From an uncultured Burkholderiales bacterium (lineage in GTDB: Bacteria; Pseudomonadota; Gammaproteobacteria; Burkholderiales; Burkholderiaceae_C): a stretch of 64,000 nt of DNA. Position numbers and translations under genes: made by a program. The stretch covers positions 1 to 64,000 of the forward strand of contig CAIQHG010000021.1 in the NCBI GenBank assembly GCA_903871545.1, written 5' to 3'. This document shows positions 1 through 8,296 of this stretch, one piece after another (within the stretch, counting starts at the first letter, position 1; each line of letters opens with the position of its first letter). A model generated the notes under the pieces. The model worked only from the letters and a program-made list of their open reading frames with translations, was not told the origin of the DNA and did no database searches.

Positions 1-420
1 AAATTAATATCTTTAATTTATAAGCGTAATTTTTAATTTTAAAACTCTTGCTTTCTATTTGTCTTGATCAATACAAAATTACAAAGATTAATTTAGGCAA
101 CCTTAATCTGATAGCACCATTTTCTCTAGTTCAATCAATATTTTTTTGCAAGAATTATTTTTTTGTAATATCTAGCATTAAAACAATTTAAATCTAAAAC
201 CGTAAAATTGATTTTTTTAGAGGATAAAATTTTTTATATAAATTTGAAATTCAGGTCAACCATGAATCGTAAATTAAACTTGTTGTTATTTCTATGTTAT
301 TTTTTGAAAATTCTGCTAGCCTTTGACAAATATCATCAAAAATACGGATAAAGAACAACTCTACTTGGTTAAAGCAAAGAATAAAGCAAAGAATAAGGCA
401 ACTCCTTTCTTAATCATAGA
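1..420. other. AT-rich gene-free stretch
   Basis: About 420 bases of very AT-rich sequence with long A and T runs. No credible gene is seen. A 29-codon ORF at 262-351 starts with a hydrophobic stretch, but it has no clear ribosome site or recognisable family. A 12-bp direct tandem duplication (unit aaagcaaagaat) lies at 371-394, just beyond the end of the DUF427 gene. Confidence 0.5.
371..394. repeat. 12-bp tandem duplication
   Basis: Two perfect head-to-tail copies of aaagcaaagaat (371-382 and 383-394), followed by the degenerate start of a third. It is one of a series of short intergenic tandem duplications in this window. Confidence 0.8.
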
Positions 421-705
421 TTATCCCTCAGTGGTCTGTATTCCCTTCCAAAAAGCCACATATCCAGCAATGTTATTGGCAGCTAATTTAGGCTCAGGGT
501 AATACCAAGCAGCGCTTGGATTTATTTCTCCGTCCACCTCTACATCGTAATAACTTGCAGCCCCTTTCCAAGGGCAAGTCGTGTGCTTGTCTGAATTAGT
601 AAAAAAATGCATATTAAGTGAATCGGCTGGAAAATAATGATTTCCCTCGACGACAATAGTCTTATCAGAACTTGCTACAATTTTTTTATTCCAAATCGCC
701 TTCAT
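421..705 (-). CDS. DUF427 domain protein
   Basis: Small 94-residue protein that I assign to the DUF427 family. Supporting features are the N-terminal VEGNHYFP-type strand, the CPWKG motif, and the Trp-Tyr-Pro-Glu-Pro segment followed by a conserved AxYVAFWKG-like end. Family members are about 90-120 residues long, form a compact beta fold, and have no agreed biochemical role. It lacks a signal peptide or membrane segment, so it should be cytoplasmic. It is divergent from egtD, with about 50 bases between the two starts, so they may share a regulatory region. A link to ergothioneine is position only. Confidence 0.85.
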   Translation of the reverse strand: MKAIWNKKIVASSDKTIVVEGNHYFPADSLNMHFFTNSDKHTTCPWKGAASYYDVEVDGEINPSAAWYYPEPKLAANNIAGYVAFWKGIQTTEG

Positions 706-756
706 ATTTGATCCTTAGTTAAATCAAAACACTATCATCACACAATAATTAAAAAA

Positions 757-1707
757 ATGCTCGAACCAAATTACCTAACAGAGTCTGAGTTTCATGATTC
801 AAGCAGTTTATCAAATGAGATCGAGGAGGGTTTACTTGCCGATTCGGCATCAATTTCACCTAAATTTCTGTATGACATCTTAGGTTCACATTTATTTACA
901 GCAATTACACTGTTACCTGAATATTATCCAACAAAAACGGAAAAAGACATTCTCAACACCTATCAAAGTCAAATAGCTGATTCGCTTGGGCTTGGCAAAG
1001 GACTTATAGATCTAGGCGCCGGCAATTGCCAAAAAGCTGAGTCCCTTTTTAAATCTCTTGACATCTCATCTTACATTGCCATTGATTTTTCCATTGATTA
1101 TCTTAAAGAGATATTACCCCAGTTACAAAACAAGTATCCCAAAATACGCATGTACGGTATTGGAATGGATTTCTCCCATCAATTCCAACTACCCAGTTCA
1201 ATTTCAACTCTTGATACTAATTTTTTCTATCCAGGCTCGAGCATAGGAAATTTCACACCTATTGAGGCTCAACATTTTTTAAAACAAGTTAAATTGCAAA
1301 CCCATAACGCAGGCTTACTTATTGGGGTGGACCTCATGAAGGATGACACTGTTTTAATGGATGCCTATGACGATCCTTTAAAATTAACAGCAGCGTTTAA
1401 TTTGAATATCTTAAGATCTATCAATGCTCAAATAGGTGCCAATTTTGACGTAACTCACTTTAAACACACTATAAAAATCAACCATAAATTACAACGGGTT
1501 GAGCTCTATTTAGAAGCACTTCAAAATACCACAGTTAACTGGAGTACTGGTGAACGCTCCTTTAGGAAAGGAGAGCTGATTCATACTGAGAATTCGCACA
1601 AATATTCTATGCAATCTATTAAAGAACTACTCAGTGCTTGCGGCTTTAATTCATTTGAGACTTGGACAGATTCAAAAAACTATTTTGCTTTAATCTATGC
1701 AATCTAA
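757..1707 (+). CDS. egtD: L-histidine N-alpha-methyltransferase EgtD
   Basis: Catalyses the SAM-dependent trimethylation of L-histidine to hercynine, the first step of ergothioneine synthesis, in the cytoplasm. The 316-residue length matches the family (about 320). The SAM-binding loop is seen as IDLGAGNCQKAES (residues 84-96), the acidic strand as YIAIDFS, and the EgtD-specific FYPGSSIGNF at 157-166. Tyr39, Tyr56 and Asn165 fall where the substrate-binding residues of mycobacterial EgtD lie. The ATG at 757 directly follows the short divergent gap. The gene overlaps egtB by 11 bases, implying co-transcription and coupled translation. No egtA, egtC or egtE is present nearby. Confidence 0.95.
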   Translation: MLEPNYLTESEFHDSSSLSNEIEEGLLADSASISPKFLYDILGSHLFTAITLLPEYYPTKTEKDILNTYQSQIADSLGLGKGLIDLGAGNCQKAESLFKSLDISSYIAIDFSIDYLKEILPQLQNKYPKIRMYGIGMDFSHQFQLPSSISTLDTNFFYPGSSIGNFTPIEAQHFLKQVKLQTHNAGLLIGVDLMKDDTVLMDAYDDPLKLTAAFNLNILRSINAQIGANFDVTHFKHTIKINHKLQRVELYLEALQNTTVNWSTGERSFRKGELIHTENSHKYSMQSIKELLSACGFNSFETWTDSKNYFALIYAI

Positions 1708-2935
1708 TTTCGTGTTAGAGGGACCTTTAGATTCACTAGTCCAACAATTTTTAAATTCTAGGACTTACTCTACCGACCTCGTTAAAGATCTCTCCCCAGA
1801 AGATTGCCAGGCTCAGTCTATGGATGAGACAAGCCCCACTAAATGGCATTTAGCCCATGTAACTTGGTTTTATGAAGTCATGGTTCTTAAACAGCACGAG
1901 GTTGATTTCTGTTATTGGAATTCTCAATATGCTATTTTGTTCAACAGCTATTACAACATTATTGGAGATAAACATCCCAGACCTAAACGTGGTCTTCTCA
2001 CTAGACCTGTTTTGAAAGAGGTCTTAGAGTGGCGTAAAAATATTGACCAACGAGTTGTAACTCTTTTAAAAAATAACCCATCAGATGAGATCAAATGGTT
2101 GATTAAACTGGGTATCAATCATGAACAGCAGCACCAAGAATTAATCCTTACGGATTTACAGCATTTATTTTCCTGCAACTCATTAAATCCGTCTTTCGGG
2201 AAAGCCGGGAAGGCCCCACCCCAGTTTGCTAAGAATTCAATATGGATTTCTTACGGTTCTGGTTTACAGTCTGTGGGCACCTCTAGCAGTGGTTTTCACT
2301 TTGACAATGAAGGGCCAGAGCACAAGGTTTACCTTCAAGACTGTTACCTCAGTAGCACATTGGTCTCAAACAACGAATGGCTGGTTTTCATGAACGACGG
2401 CGGCTACCAAAATTCAAATTGGTGGTTGGATGAAGGTTGGGCGTGGGTACAGCAAGAGGGAGTCAAAAACCCGCTTTACTGGCATAAAAATACTGAAAAA
2501 AACACGTTCCTCCAATTCGCTCTTGAGGGCAGTTTACCTCTAAATCCACACAGTGCAGTCAGAAACATCAGCTACTTTGAGGCAGATGCCTACGCCCGGT
2601 GGGCAAGTGAAAATTTACCTAATTCAAAAGGAGCTCGTTTACCTACTGAATTTGAGTGGGAGGTTTTCGCTAGCAATAAACCCTCTTTATTTGAGGATCT
2701 GTTTGATGCTGTTTGGCAGTGGACAAGTAGTTCCTACAGCCCCTATCCTGGTTATCGTGCCTGGAGCGGTTTAGCTGGAGAATACAACGGTAAGTTTATG
2801 ATCAATCAAATGGTGCTAAAGGGAAGCTCAGCGTTTACCAGCCCAAAGCATTCAAGGAACACTTACCGTAATTTCTTTCCTACTCAGGCACGCTGGCAAA
2901 TGACTGGTTTACGACTCGCCAAAGATTTTTGTTGA
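1697..2935 (+). CDS. egtB: Ergothioneine sulfoxide synthase EgtB
   Basis: Non-haem iron enzyme that joins hercynine to a thiol (gamma-glutamylcysteine or cysteine) using O2 to give a sulfoxide intermediate. The N-terminal DinB-like domain carries the iron ligands: His51 in WHLAH, and His142 and His146 in HEQQHQE. This is the same three-histidine pattern as in characterised EgtB. The C-terminal half (about 190-412) is an FGE-sulfatase fold, with GARLPTEFEWE, WQWTSS and the terminal RWQMTGLRLAKD signature. Length 412 is normal. Because no egtC-type amidohydrolase is seen here, which thiol is used cannot be decided. It ends the two-gene operon, 50 bases from the convergent transporter gene. Confidence 0.95.
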   Translation: MQSNFVLEGPLDSLVQQFLNSRTYSTDLVKDLSPEDCQAQSMDETSPTKWHLAHVTWFYEVMVLKQHEVDFCYWNSQYAILFNSYYNIIGDKHPRPKRGLLTRPVLKEVLEWRKNIDQRVVTLLKNNPSDEIKWLIKLGINHEQQHQELILTDLQHLFSCNSLNPSFGKAGKAPPQFAKNSIWISYGSGLQSVGTSSSGFHFDNEGPEHKVYLQDCYLSSTLVSNNEWLVFMNDGGYQNSNWWLDEGWAWVQQEGVKNPLYWHKNTEKNTFLQFALEGSLPLNPHSAVRNISYFEADAYARWASENLPNSKGARLPTEFEWEVFASNKPSLFEDLFDAVWQWTSSSYSPYPGYRAWSGLAGEYNGKFMINQMVLKGSSAFTSPKHSRNTYRNFFPTQARWQMTGLRLAKDFC

Positions 2936-2985
2936 ATGCGCTTATCTGTATTGAGTTCTTATTAGCTCAAATAATTACACCCGTG

Positions 2986-4554
2986 CTATTTGAAAAATTT
3001 ATCCATTAATGAGACAAGCCACCTAACTAGCAAGGAGAAAACGGCTGCGGGAACCGCCCCTTCGAGCATGAGCTCTGTGTTGTTGGTTGAAAGACCCTGG
3101 GCTATTCTTTCTCCGTATCCCCCGGCTCCAACAAAGGCTGCTATCGTAGCGGTCCCCGTGGTCCAAACTGCAGCTACTTGGACACCACTAATAATGGATG
3201 AGCGACATAGGGGAATCTCTATTTTTATCAATTGAGTCCAAAAACCAGCTCCCAGTGCTTTTGAGGCTTCCTTAACCGATGGATCCACTAAACGCAGACC
3301 AGAGTATGTGGATTCAATAATGGGTAGCAAAGCGTAAAGCATGAGCGCAATAAACGCCGGCAAGAATCCGATAGATTGAACCAAAAAGATCAAAAAACTC
3401 AGCAAAGCTAAAGAGGGTATAGTTTGTACAATACCAATAAAGGCAAGGGCATACCGACCCGCCAAAGGCTTTGCATAAACCCATACCCCCAATGGTATTC
3501 CAAGCAAAGCAGCGCTGACAAGAGATGCAAAAACTAAGACCGTATGTTGGTAAGTTAAACGCAGGAAATCATACGTTAGAAATGAGTTCACAAACACTGA
3601 TAACCCAGCGAAATAGTCCTCCTTAGAGCTAAGAGTCGGTGCACTGACATTATTTAAAGCAACAACCGATGCAACAGAATTTCCGCTCATTTGTGACGTG
3701 TAGTAATCCTTAGCTGCATCTTTTGGGGTTTTTCGATCCACCTCAACCCGTGCATTCAATGCTTGCATCTTCTCGTTCGTTAGGGTTTGTTCAAGAGATT
3801 TCAATGCAAGTTGAATCTTGGGGTTACTGTCAACGCTTTGTATCTTGTAAATTAACAAAGCCTGGTAAGATGAAAAATAGCCCATATCATCTATAAGCAA
3901 CTCAAAATTTCCACTTGCCAAAAGCGGATCTGTCGTATAAGCATCTAAAAGATCAATCTGATTGTTCTCAACAGCTTGATAACCCAGCCCATGCTCTAAA
4001 CCTGTAGGATTAAATGCACCTAATTGGTAGATTTTTGAGAGCCCTGCCCACCCGTCCTTTCTGCCTAGAAACTCTTGAGATAAACCTAATCGAAGGTTTA
4101 TATGCTCTTTAAGATCGGAAATCTTGTGAATATTTAAACGAGTTGCCAATGATTTACGTAGGGCAATGGCGTAAGTATTATTGAACCCTAAAAAATATCC
4201 CGCTCTCAGGCCCATGGGCAGCAATAAAGTGTTGATGGCCTCAAGTGACTGGTTAGAGTCGGTTTTTAATATCTCTTTGGTCAACGTGCCCCAGTACTCA
4301 GGGTAGATATCGACACTGCCTTGACGAAGGGCGTTAAAAACAATACCAGTTGAACCCATTCCCTGCTTTATTTGAACTTCGGTTAGTGACTTGTCCTTAA
4401 TTGCATTCGCTATTATTTCTGCCAAAATGTAAGACTCCGTAAAGCGCTTGCTCGCAACCGTGAACTCTTGTGAATAAGCAGGAGGGAGGCTCAGACACAA
4501 AAAGAGCGTCAAGGCTATTTGTATAGTTAAAAAATATGCGCGCAATGAAATCAA
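2986..4554 (-). CDS. Osmoprotectant-type ABC transporter, binding protein-permease fusion
   Basis: A 522-residue fusion. It has a signal peptide (about 1-28, cleavage near AYS-QE), then an OpuAC/QAT-type substrate-binding domain (about 30-285) with the SKRFTESYILAE and GMGSTG motifs and a YPEYWGT loop (YPEYTGT in canonical proteins). After a linker comes a permease domain (about 330-522) with several membrane spans and an EAA loop (VKEASKALGAG). Family members import betaines, choline or related compounds. EgtU-type ergothioneine importers belong to the same superfamily, although there the order is permease then binding domain. The start is TTG; no ATG precedes the signal peptide. No partner ATPase is found in the window. 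The neighbouring egtDB operon converges on it, so an ergothioneine or hercynine substrate is an inference only. Confidence 0.88.
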   Translation of the reverse strand: MISLRAYFLTIQIALTLFLCLSLPPAYSQEFTVASKRFTESYILAEIIANAIKDKSLTEVQIKQGMGSTGIVFNALRQGSVDIYPEYWGTLTKEILKTDSNQSLEAINTLLLPMGLRAGYFLGFNNTYAIALRKSLATRLNIHKISDLKEHINLRLGLSQEFLGRKDGWAGLSKIYQLGAFNPTGLEHGLGYQAVENNQIDLLDAYTTDPLLASGNFELLIDDMGYFSSYQALLIYKIQSVDSNPKIQLALKSLEQTLTNEKMQALNARVEVDRKTPKDAAKDYYTSQMSGNSVASVVALNNVSAPTLSSKEDYFAGLSVFVNSFLTYDFLRLTYQHTVLVFASLVSAALLGIPLGVWVYAKPLAGRYALAFIGIVQTIPSLALLSFLIFLVQSIGFLPAFIALMLYALLPIIESTYSGLRLVDPSVKEASKALGAGFWTQLIKIEIPLCRSSIISGVQVAAVWTTGTATIAAFVGAGGYGERIAQGLSTNNTELMLEGAVPAAVFSLLVRWLVSLMDKFFK

Positions 4555-4706
4555 AATTTTTACTCTATACTACTTATAAAAATTGTAGGTTATGAGCAAA
4601 CGAGCAATTCATATGCAAAACAATCCAAGTTCGATTATCAGCTAATTAGGTGAGCCGTCCCCTTTTAACCCTTAGCAAAGAAATAGCAGGTTAGGCAAAC
4701 TAATTG

Positions 4707-5465
4707 CTAATGAGATGCGTGTCTAGCACCGCCGTCCACGTAAATGACTTGACCCGTGATGTAGCGAGAAAGCGGTGAGCTCAGGAAAGTAACTAAAACC
4801 GCTAAATCATCTGGCTCTCCAATGTATCCTGCAGGACAGTTCGCAGCCACCCATTTTTCTTGTATCTCAGCAGAGGGCAGTATCTTCTGATCTATCTGCT
4901 CGGAGTGAATCCGCCCGGGGGCTATGCTATTGACAGTGATACCGTATTTTCCAACTACCCTAGATAAAGCCTTTGCCCAAATGTGTGTTGCTCCGTTGGG
5001 CGGGACGCCGCCGTTCATGGCAACAGGCTCATCGCCTCCAGTTAAATTAATAACTCTTCCAAATCCTCTGGCCTTCATACTTTCTATAAAAGCGTGAGTC
5101 ATTTCTCTGGCTGCGTGAAAGTTCAAATACATTGCGTCCTCCCATTGCTCCAGGGTTCCTAGTCCATCAAAAGGACGCGAACCCCCTGCATTGTTGACAA
5201 GGATGTCCAGGTGTCCAAATTGATCCAAAATGCGTTGTACAACCATCTTGGGTGCTTGTCGATCAGTGATGTCGCACTGGATTACAAAGGGTCGCAATCG
5301 TCCACTGACCTCAATTTCCTGAGCCAACTCATTGAGTAACTGCTCTCGCCTTGCTAGAAGTATCAACTGGCACCCCTCATTTGCCAGTCTAATCGCTATT
5401 TGTTTTCCTAGGCCAACACTTGCGCCTGTGACCAATGCTACCTTCCCGTTTAAAACTAAATCCAA
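4707..5465 (-). CDS. SDR family protein with HxxxK in place of YxxxK
   Basis: A 252-residue short-chain dehydrogenase/reductase fold. The Rossmann motif TGASVGLGKQIA is near residue 14, NNAGG is present, and the C-terminus ends ITGQVIYVDGGARH as in classical SDRs. The catalytic centre is unusual: where YxxxK is expected the sequence reads ATHIWAKAL, so His replaces Tyr (codon CAC), and the usual Ser strand reads INLTGGDEP. The protein may bind nucleotide yet use another mechanism, or no redox chemistry at all. The start is TTG preceded by a strong AGGAGA ribosome site. Substrate unknown. It stands alone between the transporter fusion and a divergent small exported protein. Confidence 0.88.
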   Translation of the reverse strand: MDLVLNGKVALVTGASVGLGKQIAIRLANEGCQLILLARREQLLNELAQEIEVSGRLRPFVIQCDITDRQAPKMVVQRILDQFGHLDILVNNAGGSRPFDGLGTLEQWEDAMYLNFHAAREMTHAFIESMKARGFGRVINLTGGDEPVAMNGGVPPNGATHIWAKALSRVVGKYGITVNSIAPGRIHSEQIDQKILPSAEIQEKWVAANCPAGYIGEPDDLAVLVTFLSSPLSRYITGQVIYVDGGARHASH

Positions 5466-5589
5466 TTTTGTCTCCTATAAAATTCAAATATACCCGCTTC
5501 TCACCATTATGTCAGTGTAAAGTCATATTAGTTTCATAGATATCCTTAAAAGTTGAAGTAAACTGAAGTTTCACTATTTATATTAACAA

Positions 5590-6075
5590 TTGAATATATT
5601 TTTCAAGTCTCTTTTAATTCAGTCTCTTATATGTACAACTTCTTTACAAGTTGTACATGCTGATACTTCACTAAACGACCATACTCCGCCCTCTGGGGTT
5701 GAGATAGTTGATTTGCGCAGTATCTTTAAATTGCCATTAGGTCAATACGGCCTAGAGTTTGATTCTAAGTTTCTAAGCCTGAACCAACATTTAGTTCAAA
5801 TTACGGGGTACATCGTTAAATCTGGAGAACCTGCGCTTGGTAATTTCTTACTATCCGTCAGACCCGTACACCTGCACAGGGACGACGACGGCCAAGCAGA
5901 TGATCTTCCCGCCTCCACGATCAAAGTAATGCTTGATCCAAGCCAATCAAACTTAAAAGTTCCTTACGCTCCAGGCCTGCACACTTTTAGGGGAACTTTG
6001 CAAATAGGACGACTTGACTTGACAAACGAGCCGGTTTCGTGGATTTCTTTGCAACTACCAATAATTAATTATTAA
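5590..6075 (+). CDS. Small exported protein of unknown function
   Basis: A 161-residue protein with a likely signal peptide (about 1-24, cleavage near VHA-D). The mature part is a beta-rich domain with ITGYIVKSGEPALGNFLLS and HLHRDDDGQADDLPAS segments. The layout faintly recalls DUF3299-type periplasmic OB-fold proteins, but I would not assign that family. The Asp/His-rich HRDDDGQADD stretch could bind metal. The start is TTG without a clear ribosome site, so the exact N-terminus is uncertain. It lies 62 bases upstream of the alkaline phosphatase on the same strand and may be co-transcribed with it. Confidence 0.6.
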   Translation: MNIFFKSLLIQSLICTTSLQVVHADTSLNDHTPPSGVEIVDLRSIFKLPLGQYGLEFDSKFLSLNQHLVQITGYIVKSGEPALGNFLLSVRPVHLHRDDDGQADDLPASTIKVMLDPSQSNLKVPYAPGLHTFRGTLQIGRLDLTNEPVSWISLQLPIINY

Positions 6076-6137
6076 AAAATCTGTTTTTTTTCTCATTTTC
6101 ACTGCCAATTATCATCTTTCATAATATCTTTCTAATC

Positions 6138-8141
6138 ATGAAATTTAACAAAAAATCCACTCTTGTACTCTCAGCATTTGCATGTCTGCAAGCAGCGTTT
6201 TCGCAGCCAGTGGTTACCCGCTTAACCCCCCCAAGCGAGCTTTTCAGTTCTGGACAATCAAACCCCGTGATTGCTCGGTTTTTACCTGACCAACGTTTCG
6301 ATCTCCAAGCCACCATCAAACCCGATGATGACACCAAATCTATCACAGAGGCTAAATTTGTCATAGACGGAAAAGTACCAAAAAAAGAAGTCTCCATCAA
6401 GAGTTGTAGCTCGGGTTGCCTACCTAGCGTTCCCAAGAACTCCTCCATTGCAACTCTCAGGGCCATGTCTTTGAGCAAATCAGGTATTCATACTTTCTCA
6501 CTTGAGGCAATACAAAGCGACGGCAAAACGACCTCCGCCACTGGAAACTTTGAAATAGTTCCTTTAGTTGCAGGAGGTCAAAAAGTGAAAAATATTGTGA
6601 TCCTTTTGGGCGACGGTATGGGAGCTGCTCAAAGAACGGCGGCGCGCATCGTGGCTCAGGGGTACGCTCAAGGCAAATCCCTCTCACCTCTCGCCATGGA
6701 TACTTTCCCAGTTACGGGTTTAATTAAAACATCCTCTCTTAACTCATTGGTGACAGACTCCTCCCCCGGAATGTCCTCTTATGTGAGCGGTAACAAAAAC
6801 AACAACAACGAAGAAGGTGTTTTCCCAGACGATACTGTTGACGCATTTGACAACCCCAGGATTGAGTACTTAAGTGAATACCTAAAAAGAACACAAGGAA
6901 AGTCCTTGGGTTTGGTGACCACGGCAGACGTCTTCGATGCAACTCCTGCAGCCAACGCAGTACACACCAGTAGCAGGGCTGCAGGCACCGGCATAGTGGA
7001 TCAATACCTTGATGACCGAAAGCTCACAGGCCTGAGCGTCTTAATGGGAGGTGGGCGCAAATGGTTCTTGCCAGCCCAAACTCCGGGCTCAGCCAGGGGC
7101 GATAAAAGCGACTACGAGTTCTCTTTAAATGAACCTCATACCGCTCAAATCATAAAAAGCTGGGGTGCAGCAAGCGGCAAACTTGATAAAGAACGCGATT
7201 TAATTTCTGATTTTCAACAATCAGGATTTAAATACGTTTCAGATAAAACGTCACTAGATGCGGTGGATTTAAAGGGCACGGATCGTTTGCTGGGTCTCTT
7301 CGCCCTCTCCAACATGAATGTCGCTTTAGACAAGATTGATGGGCGACGAAACAAAATGCAAGGCATCAAAGGTCGTGTTGTCGATGATTACGGCTTTCCT
7401 GATCAACCCATGTTGGATGAGATGACAAAGACGGCGTTAGGTGTGTTAAAGAAAAATAAAAATGGTTTCGTCTTAATGGTGGAAGGTGCATCCATTGATA
7501 AACAAGCTCACAACATGGACACAGAGAGGTGGATTCTCGATACGCTTGAGTTTGATAGAACCATTCAGATGGTGAAAAACTTTGCAGCTCAGGAGAAAAA
7601 TACACTCGTCATCGTCACAGCAGACCATGAGTGCTCTGGAGTGGCTTTAATTGGCGGCTCTATGGTCTCAGACTCAAAATTGCAAGAGCTAATTAAAGAA
7701 GGCGGCACAGCAAACGTCCGTGATAAGGTGGTCGGCATTTACGAAAAAGCCGGCTTCCCAAAATACGTCATCGACACTGATGGTTATCCCAAAACAACCG
7801 ATATCGACTTTAGACTTCTTGTTGGATATGGCGCCAATTCAGACCGGGGCGAGGATTGGAGAACCAATCCCCTACCGACTCAAGATACGCAGCAACCTTT
7901 CAATAAAATTCAGCCCCTAGCTGCCTACCCAGCCGATCCTGCCGCCAGAGATGCACAGGGTAAGTTTGCTGTCACGGGTCAAGTTCCAGGAACAAGTGCA
8001 GTGCACACAGCAACGGATATTCCGTTATCTGCGATGGGTCCCGGCGCATGGTCTTTAACGGGTGTATTGGACAATACGGATGTTTTCTTCATCATTGGAC
8101 AAGCCGTCACTAGGGGCGTATTGCGTCCTAAAATCTACTGA
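6138..8141 (+). CDS. Exported alkaline phosphatase (PhoA superfamily)
   Basis: A 667-residue phosphomonoesterase with a signal peptide (about 1-22, FSQ-P), so it is periplasmic or secreted. Residues about 25-145 form an extra beta-rich, Ig-like domain not found in E. coli PhoA. Catalytic-domain motifs are ILLGDGMG (metal), TDSSPGMSS (nucleophile serine; canonical DSAAS), LMVEGASIDKQAHNMD (metal), TADHECSG (metal; canonical TADHETGG) and a final VHTATDIPLSAMGPG. All metal-ligand motifs are present, so it is probably active. The asparagine-rich loop after the nucleophile (GNKNNNNEE) is unusual. No Pho box was recognised in the 62 bases upstream. Confidence 0.92.
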   Translation: MKFNKKSTLVLSAFACLQAAFSQPVVTRLTPPSELFSSGQSNPVIARFLPDQRFDLQATIKPDDDTKSITEAKFVIDGKVPKKEVSIKSCSSGCLPSVPKNSSIATLRAMSLSKSGIHTFSLEAIQSDGKTTSATGNFEIVPLVAGGQKVKNIVILLGDGMGAAQRTAARIVAQGYAQGKSLSPLAMDTFPVTGLIKTSSLNSLVTDSSPGMSSYVSGNKNNNNEEGVFPDDTVDAFDNPRIEYLSEYLKRTQGKSLGLVTTADVFDATPAANAVHTSSRAAGTGIVDQYLDDRKLTGLSVLMGGGRKWFLPAQTPGSARGDKSDYEFSLNEPHTAQIIKSWGAASGKLDKERDLISDFQQSGFKYVSDKTSLDAVDLKGTDRLLGLFALSNMNVALDKIDGRRNKMQGIKGRVVDDYGFPDQPMLDEMTKTALGVLKKNKNGFVLMVEGASIDKQAHNMDTERWILDTLEFDRTIQMVKNFAAQEKNTLVIVTADHECSGVALIGGSMVSDSKLQELIKEGGTANVRDKVVGIYEKAGFPKYVIDTDGYPKTTDIDFRLLVGYGANSDRGEDWRTNPLPTQDTQQPFNKIQPLAAYPADPAARDAQGKFAVTGQVPGTSAVHTATDIPLSAMGPGAWSLTGVLDNTDVFFIIGQAVTRGVLRPKIY

Positions 8142-8296
8142 TAAGGAGTAAAGAAATTTAAGGCTTAAATTAGAAAACGCTTTAATTTATAAACAACCTT
8201 AAGCGTCTCTAAATGAAATAATAAAATTTGATATGACTTTAAAAGTAATCATCCTAAAATTATTTCGGTTCACTCCTAACCTTAGATTTTTACTTT
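8142..8296. other. Convergent intergenic region
   Basis: 155 bases between the convergent phosphatase and beta-propeller genes. The sequence is AT-rich. A weak inverted repeat (acgctt and aagcgt, with a long loop) lies near 8176-8205, which might aid termination, but there is no clear stem plus T-tract. Confidence 0.3.

Noticed and set aside
262-351. 29-codon ORF with hydrophobic start in the AT-rich leader
   Set aside because: Too short, in very AT-rich DNA where hydrophobic codons arise by chance, with no clear ribosome site and no family match.
6119-6478. 119-codon minus-strand ORF over the start of the phosphatase gene
   Set aside because: Lies wholly over the phosphatase coding region, whose signal peptide and motifs are unambiguous; a shadow frame.
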